A stretch of DNA of 64,000 bases from Frankia sp. AiPa1 (GTDB taxonomy: Bacteria > Actinomycetota > Actinomycetes > Frankiales > Frankiaceae), in assembly GCF_023243075.1 (NCBI RefSeq), contig NZ_JALKFZ020000184.1:1-64000 (forward strand). The letters run 5' to 3'. Below, in pieces: positions 33,603-44,666 of the stretch (its first letter is position 1; the number at the start of each line of letters is the position of its first letter). The notes under the pieces are model-generated. The model made no database searches. It saw nothing but the letters and a program-made list of their open reading frames with translations, and had not been told where the DNA came from. A program made the translations under genes and the position numbers.

Positions 33603-34562
33603 ATGAGTGGCGCGCCGGTCGGAGTGTTCGACAGCGGGGTCGGCGGTCTCACCGTGGCTCGCGCGATTCTCGACCAGCTCCCGCACGAGCCGCTGGTCTA
33701 TCTCGGTGACACCGCCCGGGCACCATATGGGCCACGCCCGCTGGCCGAGGTCCGCCGGCACGCCCTCGAATGCCTGGACCGTCTGGTCGCCGAGGGGGTG
33801 AAGGTGCTCGTCATCGCGTGCAACACCGCCAGCGCCGCCTGCCTTCGCGATGCCCGGGAGCGTTATGACGTCCCGGTCATTGAGGTGATCATGCCGGCGA
33901 CCCGGCGGGCGGCCGCGGCCACTCGCAGTGGCCGCGTCGGTGTCATCGGCACGGTCGCGACAGTCACCAGTCGTGCCTACGACGACGCGTTCACCGCGGC
34001 CTCGGCGGTAGCACTCACCAGCGTCGCCTGCCCGGCGTTCGTGGACTTCGTGGAACGGGGTATCACCGCAGGGCGCCAACTGCTGGGATTGACCGAGGCG
34101 TACCTCGCACCCCTGCAGGAAGCGGACGTGGACACGGTGATCCTGGGGTGTACGCATTATCCGCTGCTGACCGGTGTGATTGGCCTTGTCATGGGGGAAG
34201 GCGTAACACTGGTGAGTAGCGCCGAAGAGACAGCGAAGGACACCTACCGGGTACTGGCGCGCGAAGGCCTCTTCCGTGATCCCGAGCTTCCACCGCCGAG
34301 TCACCGCTTCCTGACGACTGGCGATCCGACGGCGTTCTCCCGGGTGGGCCGAAGATTCCTCGGTCCCGAGCTCGGCAGCGTCCGCGGGGTGCCGCCGAGC
34401 CCGGCACCGCACACGTCGCTGCCCGACACCTCGCTGCCCGCCCTGCCACGCACCACGAGCGCCCAGCCCAGCGCCTCAGTCCAGCCCAGTCCCTCAGTCC
34501 AGCCCAGTCCCTCAGTCCAGCAGAGCCCTCCCGTCCAGCAGAGTCCGGTGGTGCCACGGTGA
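33603..34562 (+). CDS. murI: Glutamate racemase
   Basis: 319 residues from ATG 33603. The enzyme makes D-glutamate for peptidoglycan. [17 protein letters not shown] (catalytic Cys73) and LGCTHYPLL (catalytic Cys183) are all present. Residues ~265-319 are an extension not needed for catalysis. They contain five six-residue units ([12 protein letters not shown] twice, [12 protein letters not shown]). The next gene starts within its stop codon. Confidence 0.96.
   Translation: MSGAPVGVFDSGVGGLTVARAILDQLPHEPLVYLGDTARAPYGPRPLAEVRRHALECLDRLVAEGVKVLVIACNTASAACLRDARERYDVPVIEVIMPATRRAAAATRSGRVGVIGTVATVTSRAYDDAFTAASAVALTSVACPAFVDFVERGITAGRQLLGLTEAYLAPLQEADVDTVILGCTHYPLLTGVIGLVMGEGVTLVSSAEETAKDTYRVLAREGLFRDPELPPPSHRFLTTGDPTAFSRVGRRFLGPELGSVRGVPPSPAPHTSLPDTSLPALPRTTSAQPSASVQPSPSVQPSPSVQQSPPVQQSPVVPR
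34464..34553. repeat. Five 18-bp tandem repeats at the murI 3' end
   Basis: Units of the type CAGCCCAGTCCCTCAGTC at 34464-34481, 34482-34499, 34500-34517, 34518-34535 and 34536-34553 encode the Gln/Pro/Ser tail of MurI. They are the in-frame, still-coding counterpart of other arrays seen at gene 3' ends in this window. Confidence 0.85.
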
Positions 34563-35305
34563 AACTGACCATTCTCGGCTGTTCCGGCACGTATCCCGGG
34601 CCAGCCTCGGCCTGTTCGTCGTACCTGATCGAATCGGACGGTTTCCGGCTCGTCATCGATGCCGGCAACGGCTCCATGGGCGAGCTGCAGAAGCACTGCG
34701 ATCTGCGGGACATCGACGCCGTCCTGCTCAGCCACCTGCACGGCGACCACTGTCTGGACCTGGTGGCGAACTCCTATGCCCGCCGTTACCACCCCGAGGG
34801 CACGCCGCCCAAACTCCCCGTCTACGGACCGATCAACACACAGGAACGTCTGTGCGGCGCATTCGAGAAGTGGCCGGACGACAGTCTGGCCGACATCTAC
34901 GATTTCCGCACCATCGGGGCCGGATGCCTGCATATCGGGCCATTCCGCATCGATCTCACCCGGGTCGCCCATCCGGTCGAGGCCTATGGTGCGCGGGTCA
35001 CGGCCGGAAACCGGGTGCTGACCTATTCGGGCGACACCGGGGCGTGTGACCGGCTCGTCCGGCTGGCTCGCGACAGCGACCTGTTCCTCTGCGAGGCGTC
35101 CTTCCTGGACGACGAGGACAACCCGCCCGACCTGCACCTGACCGGCCGTGAAGCCGGTGAGCACGCCCGACGCTCCGATGTCGGGCATCTGGTGCTCACC
35201 CATCTTGTCCCCTGGGGCAACGCCGCCCAGTCGGAGGAGGAGGCAAGCGCGGCGTTCGACGGCACGCTGACGGTCGCCACCCCTGGCGCCACCTTCGAGA
35301 TCTGA
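34559..35305 (+). CDS. Metallo-beta-lactamase-fold phosphodiesterase (Rv1339-like)
   Basis: 248 residues from GTG 34559, overlapping murI by four bases. The metal motif HLHGDH is at 59-64, and [12 protein letters not shown] and LVLTHLVP complete the site. The closest known protein is mycobacterial Rv1339, reported as an atypical class II cyclic-nucleotide phosphodiesterase and encoded in the same place between murI and rph. RNase Z is a more distant relative. Cyclic-AMP hydrolysis is therefore a reasoned inference. Confidence 0.9.
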   Translation: MKLTILGCSGTYPGPASACSSYLIESDGFRLVIDAGNGSMGELQKHCDLRDIDAVLLSHLHGDHCLDLVANSYARRYHPEGTPPKLPVYGPINTQERLCGAFEKWPDDSLADIYDFRTIGAGCLHIGPFRIDLTRVAHPVEAYGARVTAGNRVLTYSGDTGACDRLVRLARDSDLFLCEASFLDDEDNPPDLHLTGREAGEHARRSDVGHLVLTHLVPWGNAAQSEEEASAAFDGTLTVATPGATFEI

Positions 35306-35401
35306 CCGGCTGCGGCTGACCGGCCCGCTCGATGGGGCTCCGCTCTCCCCTCGGGCATGTGGCCTGATCGGCCGGATGGCGACGGCCGGTAGGGTCACGG
35401 A

Positions 35402-36160
35402 GTGACTCGAGTCGATGGCAGGAAGCCGGACGAGCTGCGCCCGGTGACCATTGCGCGCGGATGGCAGGAACACGCCGAGGGCTCCGCCCTCATCACTGCT
35501 GGCCGCACCCGCGTGTTGTGCGCCGCGTCGGTGACCACAGGCGTTCCCCGCTGGCGCAAGGGCAGCGGGTTGGGCTGGGTCACCGCAGAGTACTCGATGC
35601 TGCCCCGATCCACGAACACTCGCAACGACCGGGAGTCGGTCCGCGGCCGGGTCGGCGGGCGCACCCACGAGATCTCCAGGCTGATCGGACGCAGCCTGCG
35701 GGCCTGCATCGACCTGTCGGCGCTGGGCGAGAACACCATCGCCATCGACTGTGACGTCCTGCTTGCCGACGGCGGCACCCGCACCGCCGCGATCACCGGC
35801 GCGTATGTCGCCCTGGTCGATGCCACCCGCTGGCTCGGCCGGCCCGCGGCCATCACTACGAGCATCGCCGCGGTAAGCGTCGGCGTCGTCGGCGGTGCGG
35901 CGATGCTTGACCTCGCCTACGCCGAGGACTCCACTGCCGACACCGACATGAACGTGGTGTGCACCGGCGCGGAGGGCTTCGTCGAGGTGCAGGGCACCGC
36001 CGAGCGCACGCCATTCGACCGTGCCATGCTCGACAACCTGCTCGACCTGGCCGTGCGCGGCTGCGCGCGGCTGACCGCGATCCAGACCGAGGCCCTGCAG
36101 GGCCCGCCGCCCGCCGGTCCGCCCCCGGCCAGGAACCCGGCATCGTCGGGTGCCCGGTGA
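35402..36160 (+). CDS. rph: Ribonuclease PH
   Basis: 252 residues from GTG 35402. Family signatures include [14 protein letters not shown] at the start, [14 protein letters not shown] and [16 protein letters not shown]. It trims tRNA 3' ends phosphorolytically. The Pro-rich last 15 residues are an extension. It overlaps rdgB by four bases (GTGA). Confidence 0.96.
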   Translation: MTRVDGRKPDELRPVTIARGWQEHAEGSALITAGRTRVLCAASVTTGVPRWRKGSGLGWVTAEYSMLPRSTNTRNDRESVRGRVGGRTHEISRLIGRSLRACIDLSALGENTIAIDCDVLLADGGTRTAAITGAYVALVDATRWLGRPAAITTSIAAVSVGVVGGAAMLDLAYAEDSTADTDMNVVCTGAEGFVEVQGTAERTPFDRAMLDNLLDLAVRGCARLTAIQTEALQGPPPAGPPPARNPASSGAR

Positions 36161-36789
36161 GCCGCCCGACCGGGCCGACCCGACTGGTCCTCGCCAGCCG
36201 CAACACTGGCAAACTCGTCGAGCTACGGCGGATTCTCGCGGCCAGCGGCCTCACGGTGGAACTGGTGGGCCTGCCGGCCGGCGAGGAGGTCGCCGAGACC
36301 GGCACCACCTTCGCCGAGAATGCGCTGATCAAGGCGCGTGCCGCCGCCGCCCTGACCGGCCTTCCCGCCGTCGCCGACGATTCGGGCCTCGCCGTCGACG
36401 AGCTGTCGGGCATGCCCGGCGTGCGCTCGGCCCGCTGGTCGGGATGCCGCGACGGCGCCCGCGAGCAGCGCGACGAGGCCAACAACGCACTGTTGCTCGC
36501 CCAGCTCGACGACGTCCCACCGCCACGGCGCGGCGCCGCGTTCATCTGCGCGGCGGCCCTGGTCACCCCGGAAGGCATCGAGCGGGTCACTCACGGTGAG
36601 TTGCGCGGGGTGCTGCTCACCGCCCCCCGCGGCGACGGCGGTTTCGGCTACGACCCGCTGTTCCTCGCCGACGGCCAGACCCGCACCAACGCCGAGCTGA
36701 CCGCCGACGAGAAGGATGCCATCAGCCACCGCGGCCGCGCCTTCCGCGACCTCGCCCTACAGATAGGCCAGGTCCTCGCCACCGTCTAG
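36157..36789 (+). CDS. rdgB: XTP/dITP diphosphatase (RdgB/HAM1)
   Basis: 210 residues from GTG 36157. [52 protein letters not shown] and SHRGRAF are the family blocks in order. It removes deaminated purine nucleotides from the pool. It is translationally coupled to rph and ends 28 bp from the convergent cysM. Confidence 0.96.
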   Translation: MSRPTGPTRLVLASRNTGKLVELRRILAASGLTVELVGLPAGEEVAETGTTFAENALIKARAAAALTGLPAVADDSGLAVDELSGMPGVRSARWSGCRDGAREQRDEANNALLLAQLDDVPPPRRGAAFICAAALVTPEGIERVTHGELRGVLLTAPRGDGGFGYDPLFLADGQTRTNAELTADEKDAISHRGRAFRDLALQIGQVLATV

Positions 36790-36817
36790 CACTGCCACCG
36801 AGACGCGAGCGAAACCC

Positions 36818-38093
<1,276 letters not shown>

Positions 38094-38257
38094 GATGTTC
38101 CTTTCGCGCTGCGGTGACGGCTTACTGCTGGGACGCCCGGACGGCCCCGGACGCGGTGGGAGGGCACCAAGGCGCCCGATACGAGGATGCCTGAGGCGAC
38201 CCTGCGGGGAAGGCCCGAGGACGGCTTCGGCTTCCCGGGAGACAACGCCCGGGAGGT

Positions 38258-38662
38258 TCAGACGATTTCCACCGGTTCCTCGGTGACCACTCCATCGAGG
38301 ATCCGGAACGAACGGAACTCGGTGCGGTCGGGCTCGCGGGTCGACGCCAGGACGTAGTGGGCCTCGGGGATGGAGGCCTGCGCGACGTCGGTCCGCGACG
38401 GATAGGCCTCGGTCGCGGTGTGCGAGTGGTAGATCACGACTGGCTCCTCGTCGCGATCATCCATCTCCCGGAAGACCTTCAGCTTCTCTGCCGCGTCGAA
38501 CTCGTAGTAGGTCGGCGAGCGCTGGGCGTTCTCCATCGGGATGAACCGCTCCGGACGGCCCGACCCCAGGGCGCCGGCGACCACACCGCAAGCCTCGTCC
38601 GGGTGGTCACGCCGGGCATGGGCGACAATTGCCTCATAACAGGCGCGGTCGATTCGCAGCAC
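38258..38662 (-). CDS. mec: Mec JAMM/MPN+ zinc metallopeptidase
   Basis: 134 residues from GTG 38662. The JAMM motif is intact: Glu23, then His79-x-His81 and Ser89-x2-Asp92 in HSHTATEAYPSRTD. In M. tuberculosis Mec cleaves cysteine from the CysO-cysteine adduct. Here it could also remove the Ala-Gly tail of CysO. It is 164 bp from cysO and 62 bp from the DUF2017 gene. Confidence 0.94.
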   Translation of the reverse strand: MLRIDRACYEAIVAHARRDHPDEACGVVAGALGSGRPERFIPMENAQRSPTYYEFDAAEKLKVFREMDDRDEEPVVIYHSHTATEAYPSRTDVAQASIPEAHYVLASTREPDRTEFRSFRILDGVVTEEPVEIV

Positions 38663-38724
38663 TGACCCACCGTACGACGCGGACGGGCCGGAAGGCCCGG
38701 AGCTCGGATAATAGGCCTGAGCGA

Positions 38725-39264
38725 TCAGCCGAGGGCCCGGGTGAGATCGTCGAGCAGCTCGGTGAGAAAGCCGTACACCGCCGCGAGCGGCCGGCGCGGA
38801 TCATCGGTGTCGAGGTGCTCCAGCCCGTCGGTCGAGTCGTCGTCGGTCAGGTCCAGCCGGGTGCCCAGCACGAGGCGTAGATCATTGAGGGTGGTCAGCC
38901 AGTCCTGCGCGGCATCCTCGTCGAGGAGCAGCACCCGCCCCGGCCCCGGCATGGCGGCCAGCACCCGGCGGGCGGCCTCCCGCTTGCGGGCCAGCAGATC
39001 GTCGGTGCGGCGGCGACGGAAATCTCCGGACGCCATCGGATCGTCCGGGTAGGGATCGGGCAGCAGCCGGGACAGAGCCGGGTCATCCGGCGGCGGGGGG
39101 GCGGTGTCCCGCAGGCCGACGAGCGCCTCGAGCGGGTCCTCGACCGGCGGCGGCTCGAGCATCACGTCGATCTGGCCGACGAGCTCGCCGAGCAGTGCGG
39201 CCTCAAGCTCCGGCAGGCGCAGCTCGATGCCGGCCCTGGTGCGACGGAAACCGTCTGCGGCCAC
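38725..39264 (-). CDS. DUF2017 family protein
   Basis: 179 residues from GTG 39264. The conserved stretches are the start GFRRTRAGIELRLPELEAAL, the middle DPALSRLLPDPYPDDPMASG, and DDLLARKREAARRVL. The family always lies between clpS and mec in actinobacteria and has no known activity. Its position suggests a link to ClpS-dependent proteolysis or to the sulfur-carrier system. Confidence 0.92.
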   Translation of the reverse strand: MAADGFRRTRAGIELRLPELEAALLGELVGQIDVMLEPPPVEDPLEALVGLRDTAPPPPDDPALSRLLPDPYPDDPMASGDFRRRRTDDLLARKREAARRVLAAMPGPGRVLLLDEDAAQDWLTTLNDLRLVLGTRLDLTDDDSTDGLEHLDTDDPRRPLAAVYGFLTELLDDLTRALG

Positions 39265-39638
39265 GTCATCACGTCCTCATCGTCCTGCGCGCGTCCGGTC
39301 GCCAGCCTAGTGGATGTCTCCGCGGGTTCGTCGGCGGCGGCGGCGGACGGGCAACGACTGACAGCGCACGCCGACAGACCCAAGCCCCGCCCGGTGGGCA
39401 ACCGAACCGGCTACCTGCCCAGCCGGCGCCCGAAGGGCTCATACACGCCCGGATCCGGTCATCCGCGGCGGATTTCGCGAAGCCGGGGCCGGATCCCTCG
39501 GCTCACACCGCGGGATCCCAAAAAGGGGTAGCCCGGACGAAGGACCCACGAACCGACAGATTGGGCGTCACGAAATACACCCGGCATGACACTGAGCGCA
39601 ACCACGCGGACTTCGGCTCGGAGCCCCGACAGGCCGGG

Positions 39639-39674
39639 CCCCGAACGCCCCGAACGCCCTGGACGCCCCGAACC
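39639..39674. repeat. Four 9-bp tandem repeats (CCCCGAACG type)
   Basis: CCCCGAACG, CCCCGAACG, CCCTGGACG and CCCCGAACC run head to tail in the clpS-DUF2017 gap. Confidence 0.7.
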
Positions 39675-39827
39675 GGCCGACGTCTCTTCGCCCAGACAAT
39701 GCAGGCGGCCGATACCCAGGAAATGACGCGGGATAAGGCCAACGACAGCCATCCGGTCACGCCCCGGATCGCACGCCGGGATCCAGCGCAATGGCGCCCG
39801 AGAAATACCGTGGACGGAACGACCCGA

Positions 39828-39862
39828 GATATCCCGGGCCCGGTGGACGAACCCGGGATATC
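39828..39862 (-). terminator. Strong hairpin downstream of clpS
   Basis: GATATCCCGGG (39828-39838) and CCCGGGATATC (39852-39862) form a perfect 11-bp stem with a 13-base loop, 16 bp after the clpS stop. No U tract follows, as is usual for actinobacterial terminators. The stem is symmetric, so it could also be a protein site. Confidence 0.65.
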
Positions 39863-39878
39863 TGGCCGACGGCCGCGG

Positions 39879-40169
39879 TCAGTCCTGCGCGATGGTTGCC
39901 CACAGCCCGTAGGCATGCAGGCGCGTAGCGTCCGCTTCCATCTCCTCCCTGGTGCCGGAGGCCACCGAGGCCCGGCCCTTGTGATGGACGTCGAGCATCA
40001 GCTCGTGAGCCTTCGTCCGGCTATAGCCGAACAGCTTCTGAAACACGTACGTCACATACGACATCAGGTTGATCGGATCGTTCCAGACGATCGCGACCCA
40101 CGGCCGATCGTCGTCGACGGACTCGTCGACCTCCTCGACATCGAGAGGCGACACGGCGGTAACAGACAC
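39879..40169 (-). CDS. clpS: ATP-dependent Clp protease adaptor ClpS
   Basis: 96 residues from GTG 40169. The ClpS core is clear: [38 protein letters not shown] and [16 protein letters not shown]. It delivers N-degron substrates to ClpA/C. The N-tail of about 20 residues is acidic. In mycobacteria it heads the same block as DUF2017 and mec. Confidence 0.96.
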   Translation of the reverse strand: MSVTAVSPLDVEEVDESVDDDRPWVAIVWNDPINLMSYVTYVFQKLFGYSRTKAHELMLDVHHKGRASVASGTREEMEADATRLHAYGLWATIAQD

Positions 40170-40388
40170 GGGTCCTATTGTTACCCGTTCTCCGGCGCAG
40201 GCAATCGGACGGACGACCCGAGTCGGCGGATCCGCACGTCAGACCAGGTGACGGGCGCGTCGCACCCGACACCCCACACCCAGCCGCGCACCCGACCGCG
40301 GGCACTGTCGCCCCCACAGGCCAGGCTGGACTGCGAGCACAGGCACAGGCGCGGGGCCGCGGGGGCGGGCGCAGGCACAGGGCGCAGG

Positions 40389-41120
40389 TCAGACGGAGCG
40401 GCGCAGCAGCGGCGGATGCAGGGCGGTCGCCATTCCCCGGCGGTACAGCTCGGCAGGCCGCCCGCCGCCACGCGTCGAGGTGCGCCGACCCAGCGCAACG
40501 ACGAAGCCGGGAGTGGACAGCACCTTGCGGCGGAAGTTCGGCGGATCCAGGGCCACTCCCCACGCCGCCTCATAGACCCGCCGCAGGTCAGCAAGGGTGA
40601 ACTCGTCCTCGCAGAAGGCCGCGGCAAGCGGTGTGTACTCGAGCTTCGCCCGGGCTCGCTCGACGCCGTCCGCCACGATGCGCCTGTGGTCCGGCGCCAG
40701 ATCCTGCTCGGATCGCCGGCTCCGGCCAGTCCCCGCGTCCCCGTCGAGCTCCACCTCGTCGACCGGCCGCCACCAGACTGGACCGGCCTGCGACGGCACG
40801 GTCCCCGGCAGGTCGGGCAGCAGGGCAAGATAGGCCACGCTGACCCCGGAGACCCGCGGGCCACGGTGCGGGCCACCGTAGGTGCGCAGCTGCTCGAGAT
40901 GACCGGTGCTGGTCACGCCGGTCAGGCGGGTGAGCTGCCGGGCGGCGGCGCGATCGAGGTCCTCGTCGCCGTCGACGAACCCCCCGGGCAACGTCCAGAC
41001 CTCGGCGTCCGGCCGCCCGGTCAGCAGCACGCACAGCCGACCCGCACGCAGGGTCAGCAGGACCAGGTCCACGCTGACGGCGACGGCGGGCGGCGGCACG
41101 TCCCCAGTGTGGCCGGTCAA
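40389..41120 (-). CDS. NrtR-like regulator: degenerate Nudix domain plus winged helix
   Basis: 243 residues from GTG or ATG near 41120. Residues 12-125 are a Nudix domain (WTLPGGFVDGDEDLDRAAA), but the box continues RQLTRLTGV instead of RE-U-x-E-E. The catalytic acids are therefore lost. Residues ~140-240 resemble the C-terminal DNA-binding half of NrtR (LPLAAAFCEDEFTLADLRRVYE, NFRRKVL). NrtR proteins bind ADP-ribose and repress NAD-synthesis genes. The gene lies 6 bp behind pncB, which supports that role. Confidence 0.87.
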   Translation of the reverse strand: MTGHTGDVPPPAVAVSVDLVLLTLRAGRLCVLLTGRPDAEVWTLPGGFVDGDEDLDRAAARQLTRLTGVTSTGHLEQLRTYGGPHRGPRVSGVSVAYLALLPDLPGTVPSQAGPVWWRPVDEVELDGDAGTGRSRRSEQDLAPDHRRIVADGVERARAKLEYTPLAAAFCEDEFTLADLRRVYEAAWGVALDPPNFRRKVLSTPGFVVALGRRTSTRGGGRPAELYRRGMATALHPPLLRRSV

Positions 41121-41126
41121 AAACGA

Positions 41127-42494
41127 TCAAGACTGGCCGGTGTGGGCGACGGGCAGGCAGGGCTGGCCGAACCGCACATCGCCAGCGCCGCGTGGCAGGG
41201 CGGCGAACGCGCGGGCGTGGTGCTCGCGGGCCCGCTCGGTGCCGGTGCGCCCGGTCAGGCCCTCGTCCGCGAGCTTTCCGCCGACGACGAGGTGACGTAG
41301 CAGCTCCCGGTCCCGGCCGCTCTCCGTCACCCCGCCGGCCACCGGCCCGCCCGCACCGCCTGGCCCGGTCGCGCTGCCGGGCGCGGTCGCGTCGAGCGCC
41401 ACCGTCGGCGCCACCGGAAGCACGATGTCGGCCACCGCACGCCCGGCGGGGTCGTGACGGCGCAGCACCCGCTTGCGGCCACCGCGGGTCCCCTTGCCCA
41501 CCGACCGTTTCGCCACCGGGGCGCCATCCACCTCGACGAGCTTGTAGACGAAGCCCGCCGTGGGCGCACCCGACCCGGTGACCAGGTTCGTCCCGATGCC
41601 GTAGCCGTCGAGGGGAGCGGCGGCGAGCCGGGACAGGGCGTGCTCGTCAAGGTCGCCGGTGGCGACGATCCGGGCGCCCGGCGCGCCGAGACGATCGAGC
41701 TGGCCGCGGGCGGCGTGCGCGAGCGAGGCCACGTCGCCGCTGTCGATGCGCACCGCTCCCAGGTTCGGGCCGGCTGCCGCCACCGCCGCGGCGATGCCCT
41801 CGGTGACGTCGTAGGTGTCCACGAGCAGGGTCGTCCCGGCGCCGAGCGCGCTGACCTGGGCGGCGAACGCGTCGGGTTCGCTGGGATGGACGAGGGTGAA
41901 CGCGTGGGCGCTGGTGCCGACCCCGGGCACGCCGTAGCTGCGGCCCGCCTCCAGGTTGGAAGTGGCGGCGAACCCCGCGACATACGCCGCGCGGGCGGCG
42001 GCGACGGCGGCCGCCTCGTGGGTGCGGCGGGAGCCCATCTCCAGACAGGGCCGCCCACCTGCGGCGGCGACCATCCGGGCGGCTGCCGCGGCGATCGCGC
42101 TGTCGTGGTTGAGGATCGACAGCACCAGCGTCTCCAGCAGCACCGACTCGCCGAAGGTTCCCTCGACGACCAGGACGGGAGCGTCAGCGAAGAACGGCTC
42201 GCCCTCAGCGAAGGCGTGGATGTCGCCGCGGAAACGGTAGTCGGCCAGCCACGCGGCCGTGGCCTCGTCGACCACGCCGTCCGCCTGCAGAACCGCAAGC
42301 TCCGCCGGGCCGAAGCGGAAGTCGGCGAGGGCCTCGAGCAGCCGTCCCGTCCCGGCGAACACGCCGAACCGGCGCCCGGGGGGCAGAGCACGGGTGAAGA
42401 CCTCGAAGACCACATGTCGATGGGCCGCGCCGGACCGCAGTGCGGCCCGAAGCATGGTCAGCTCATAGCGATCGGTCATAAGCGCCGTGGACAC
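41127..42494 (-). CDS. pncB: Nicotinate phosphoribosyltransferase
   Basis: 455 residues from GTG 42494 (MSTALMTDRYELTM-type start). GSRRTHEAAAVAAARAAYVA, AGFAATSNLEAG, LVDTYD and AVRIDSGD are the active-site blocks of the PncB2-like actinobacterial enzyme. It makes nicotinate mononucleotide for NAD salvage. It forms a two-gene unit with the NrtR-like gene. No ribosome site is evident at the GTG. Confidence 0.94.
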   Translation of the reverse strand: MSTALMTDRYELTMLRAALRSGAAHRHVVFEVFTRALPPGRRFGVFAGTGRLLEALADFRFGPAELAVLQADGVVDEATAAWLADYRFRGDIHAFAEGEPFFADAPVLVVEGTFGESVLLETLVLSILNHDSAIAAAAARMVAAAGGRPCLEMGSRRTHEAAAVAAARAAYVAGFAATSNLEAGRSYGVPGVGTSAHAFTLVHPSEPDAFAAQVSALGAGTTLLVDTYDVTEGIAAAVAAAGPNLGAVRIDSGDVASLAHAARGQLDRLGAPGARIVATGDLDEHALSRLAAAPLDGYGIGTNLVTGSGAPTAGFVYKLVEVDGAPVAKRSVGKGTRGGRKRVLRRHDPAGRAVADIVLPVAPTVALDATAPGSATGPGGAGGPVAGGVTESGRDRELLRHLVVGGKLADEGLTGRTGTERAREHHARAFAALPRGAGDVRFGQPCLPVAHTGQS

Positions 42495-42815
42495 CCGAAC
42501 AGGGTAGGGACCCCACCCGGCCAGATGCGCGCCGAACGGCGGCCGGGGATGCCCGCCGCCGGCGGCGCAGCGGCGGCAGGCGACTGCGCAACGTGACGTT
42601 CGCGCCGCGACGGCAGGGTCGGCGCCGAGTAGCGGCAAGGCGGGGAGCAGGACGGCCCGATGAGGGCGAACGGCCCGATGAGGGCGAGAAGATGAGGGCG
42701 AGAAGCGGAGAAGGGCGTTGAGAGGGCCCAGATCGGCCGCACCGAGAACGGAGGCAGTAGGTGGATTGCACGGGGCAGTAAGGGCGCCGCGGGTCGCTAT
42801 GCGATCGTCTTCACT
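42495..42815. other. Intergenic region upstream of pncB with 14-18 bp repeats
   Basis: No gene is recognised. It contains a tandem array (42653-42704) and should carry the pncB promoter and NrtR operator. I could not identify a clear NrtR palindrome by eye. Confidence 0.4.
42653..42704. repeat. Tandem array of CGGCCCGATGAGGGCGAA / GATGAGGGCGAGAA units
   Basis: Two 18-bp units (42653-42670 and 42671-42688) merge into two 14-bp units (42677-42690 and 42691-42704) that share GATGAGGGCGA. Confidence 0.75.
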
Positions 42816-43010
42816 GTGGACCACAGCAATGCCGGCATCTTCCTCGTCGTCGTCGGCGGCGCGTTGCTTGCGCTGCTGGTGTTCGGCGCACGCGCGGGGC
42901 GCGGCATCGCCGGGGATGTCTGGGGACGCATCCGCTTCCTGCGGTGGATACTCGCGGCGATCATCATTGTGATCATCTGGGATCTTCACGATGGTCTGCC
43001 AAACCAGTGA
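42816..43010 (+). CDS. Small membrane protein
   Basis: 64 residues from GTG 42816. Two hydrophobic segments (AGIFLVVVGGALLALLVFG and FLRWILAAIIIVIIW) are joined by an Arg-rich loop, so the loop should face the cytoplasm. No family name is offered. It precedes the XRE-type gene by 136 bp on the same strand. Confidence 0.6.
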   Translation: MDHSNAGIFLVVVGGALLALLVFGARAGRGIAGDVWGRIRFLRWILAAIIIVIIWDLHDGLPNQ

Positions 43011-43146
43011 GGCCGGCCGGTGGGGGTCACAGGACGCCACCAGACCGCCCCGAAGGGGAGTGGTCGATTTATGTCACTGCGCTCGCAGATGCCCGACTCG
43101 TTATGCTCACTTCGCGTAACACTTTTGTCGGACGAGAGGACAGCAG

Positions 43147-44643
43147 GTGACTGGTCACACCTGGCTCTGGACACCGCCGCGGTCCGCTCCCGCCAGCGTC
43201 GGCGTCGGCCAGCTCCTGAGGGCCTATCGGCAGGCCCACGGGCTGACGCAGCAGCAGTTGGCCGATCGGCTGGGCTTCGACCAGTCGTACGTGTCCAAGG
43301 TCGAGAGCGGCCGGCGGGCAATCCATGACATCTCGACGCTGCGTCACATCGCCCGGAATCTGGCGCTCTCCCCCGAGGACGTCGGGCTTGCCCCCGGTGC
43401 GATGGCCGACCGCCGCCGGGAGACCGCCCCGCGCAGCGCCGCCGCCGAACAGGTCGCCGCGAGTCAGCGCGCCTGGCGGCTGACCCGCGACCATCTCAAC
43501 CACCACCGGATCAGCCTGGCCCGGGCCGCGGTGCGGCTCTACCCGGAGACCGATCGGCTCGGCAGCGGGTTGCTGTCCCGCCCGGGCTGGGTGTGGGACC
43601 GGCCGGTGAACATCGACGACGTCGTGCTGCGCTGGCGGGACGACGTCGTCGCACCGCTGATCAGGGGCGACGAGCCGGAGACCGCCGGCAGCCGTCCCCT
43701 GCTCGCCGGTGCGGGCCCGCAGTCCCGCTACCAGCGCTACACCCGGGCGATGCGGGACCTGGACCGGCCGACCCTGTTCGAGAACCGGCTGAGCTTCCGG
43801 CTGCTCGACATCGGCGGTGACGGAACGGCGGCCGCGGGCGCCACCAACCGCCCGACCCTCGACTTCGGCCACACCACCTACTTCGACGCGGTCGACGTGT
43901 GCGAGACCGTGGCGCACGAGGCGGCCGCGGCGATGGCGAGCTCCGGGCTGTCCTGGCCGGCGTTGCCGTTTCGGGCCCGCATCGGCAGCCCGTTCGACTT
44001 CGCCCGCCGGGTGGCACTGCCCTCCATCAACACCCTCACGATCCGGCACGACCGCGGCGGGCAGGCCAGCTTCTTCCTGCACCGGCGCAGCGCCGGCTCC
44101 GTGGCCACCGCGGGTGGGGTCTACCACGTGATTCCCGCCGGGGTGTTCCAGCCGTCCGGAATCACCGCCGTGCACCATGAGGCCGACTTCGACCTGTGGC
44201 ACAACATCATGCGGGAGCTCAGCGAGGAGCTGCTCGGCAACCCCGAGCACGACGGCAGCTCGTCGAACCCGATCATCTACGAGACGGACGAGCCGTTCCG
44301 CTCCTTCGAGCAGGCCCGCCGCGCCGGAACGATGCGCGTGTCGTACTTCGGCCTCGGCCTCGACGCGTTGACCTTGTTCGGCGAGATACTCACGGTCGTG
44401 GTCATCGACGCGGACGCCTTCGACAAGCTCTTCGGCGGCATGGTGCAGAGCAATCCGGAGGGCTCCGTCGTCACCGCCGGGCCCAACCGGGCCGTGACCG
44501 AGGGCATCCCGTTCACCCACGCGGCGCTGCGCCGACTCATCGACACCGAGCCGATCGCCCCCTCGGCGGCGGCCTGCCTCGAGCTCGCCTGGCGCCACCG
44601 GGAGACCCTGCTGCCCGGCCTGCGGGTGCGGGCCGGCGCCTGA
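43147..44643 (+). CDS. XRE-type regulator with Nudix-like C-terminal domain
   Basis: 498 residues from GTG 43147, with GAGAGGACAG upstream. Residues ~20-80 are a Cro/CI helix-turn-helix (LLRAYRQAHGLTQQQLADRL, QSYVSKVESGRR). Residues ~80-200 are helical. The C-terminal ~280 residues contain GVYHVIPAGVFQPSG and, later, RELSEELLG, which matches the second half of a Nudix box. The spacing to the preceding Glu is longer than in active enzymes. Such proteins probably sense a nucleotide-sugar or related ligand. A sugar epimerase gene follows 23 bp downstream. Confidence 0.82.
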   Translation: MTGHTWLWTPPRSAPASVGVGQLLRAYRQAHGLTQQQLADRLGFDQSYVSKVESGRRAIHDISTLRHIARNLALSPEDVGLAPGAMADRRRETAPRSAAAEQVAASQRAWRLTRDHLNHHRISLARAAVRLYPETDRLGSGLLSRPGWVWDRPVNIDDVVLRWRDDVVAPLIRGDEPETAGSRPLLAGAGPQSRYQRYTRAMRDLDRPTLFENRLSFRLLDIGGDGTAAAGATNRPTLDFGHTTYFDAVDVCETVAHEAAAAMASSGLSWPALPFRARIGSPFDFARRVALPSINTLTIRHDRGGQASFFLHRRSAGSVATAGGVYHVIPAGVFQPSGITAVHHEADFDLWHNIMRELSEELLGNPEHDGSSSNPIIYETDEPFRSFEQARRAGTMRVSYFGLGLDALTLFGEILTVVVIDADAFDKLFGGMVQSNPEGSVVTAGPNRAVTEGIPFTHAALRRLIDTEPIAPSAAACLELAWRHRETLLPGLRVRAGA

Positions 44644-44666
44644 TCCAGGACGGGCTGATCCGGAAG

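Larger units (their letters stand above)
39265..39878. other. Intergenic stretch between DUF2017 and clpS
   Basis: About 610 bases with no gene recognised. It holds a 9-bp tandem array (39639-39674) and a strong hairpin next to the clpS stop. The separation is unusual because clpS and DUF2017 are normally close. Confidence 0.5.

Noticed and set aside
39195-41300. A 701-codon plus-strand frame over DUF2017, clpS and the NrtR-like gene
   Set aside because: Three recognisable proteins lie on the opposite strand, and the frame itself has only Arg/Gly/Pro-rich noise.
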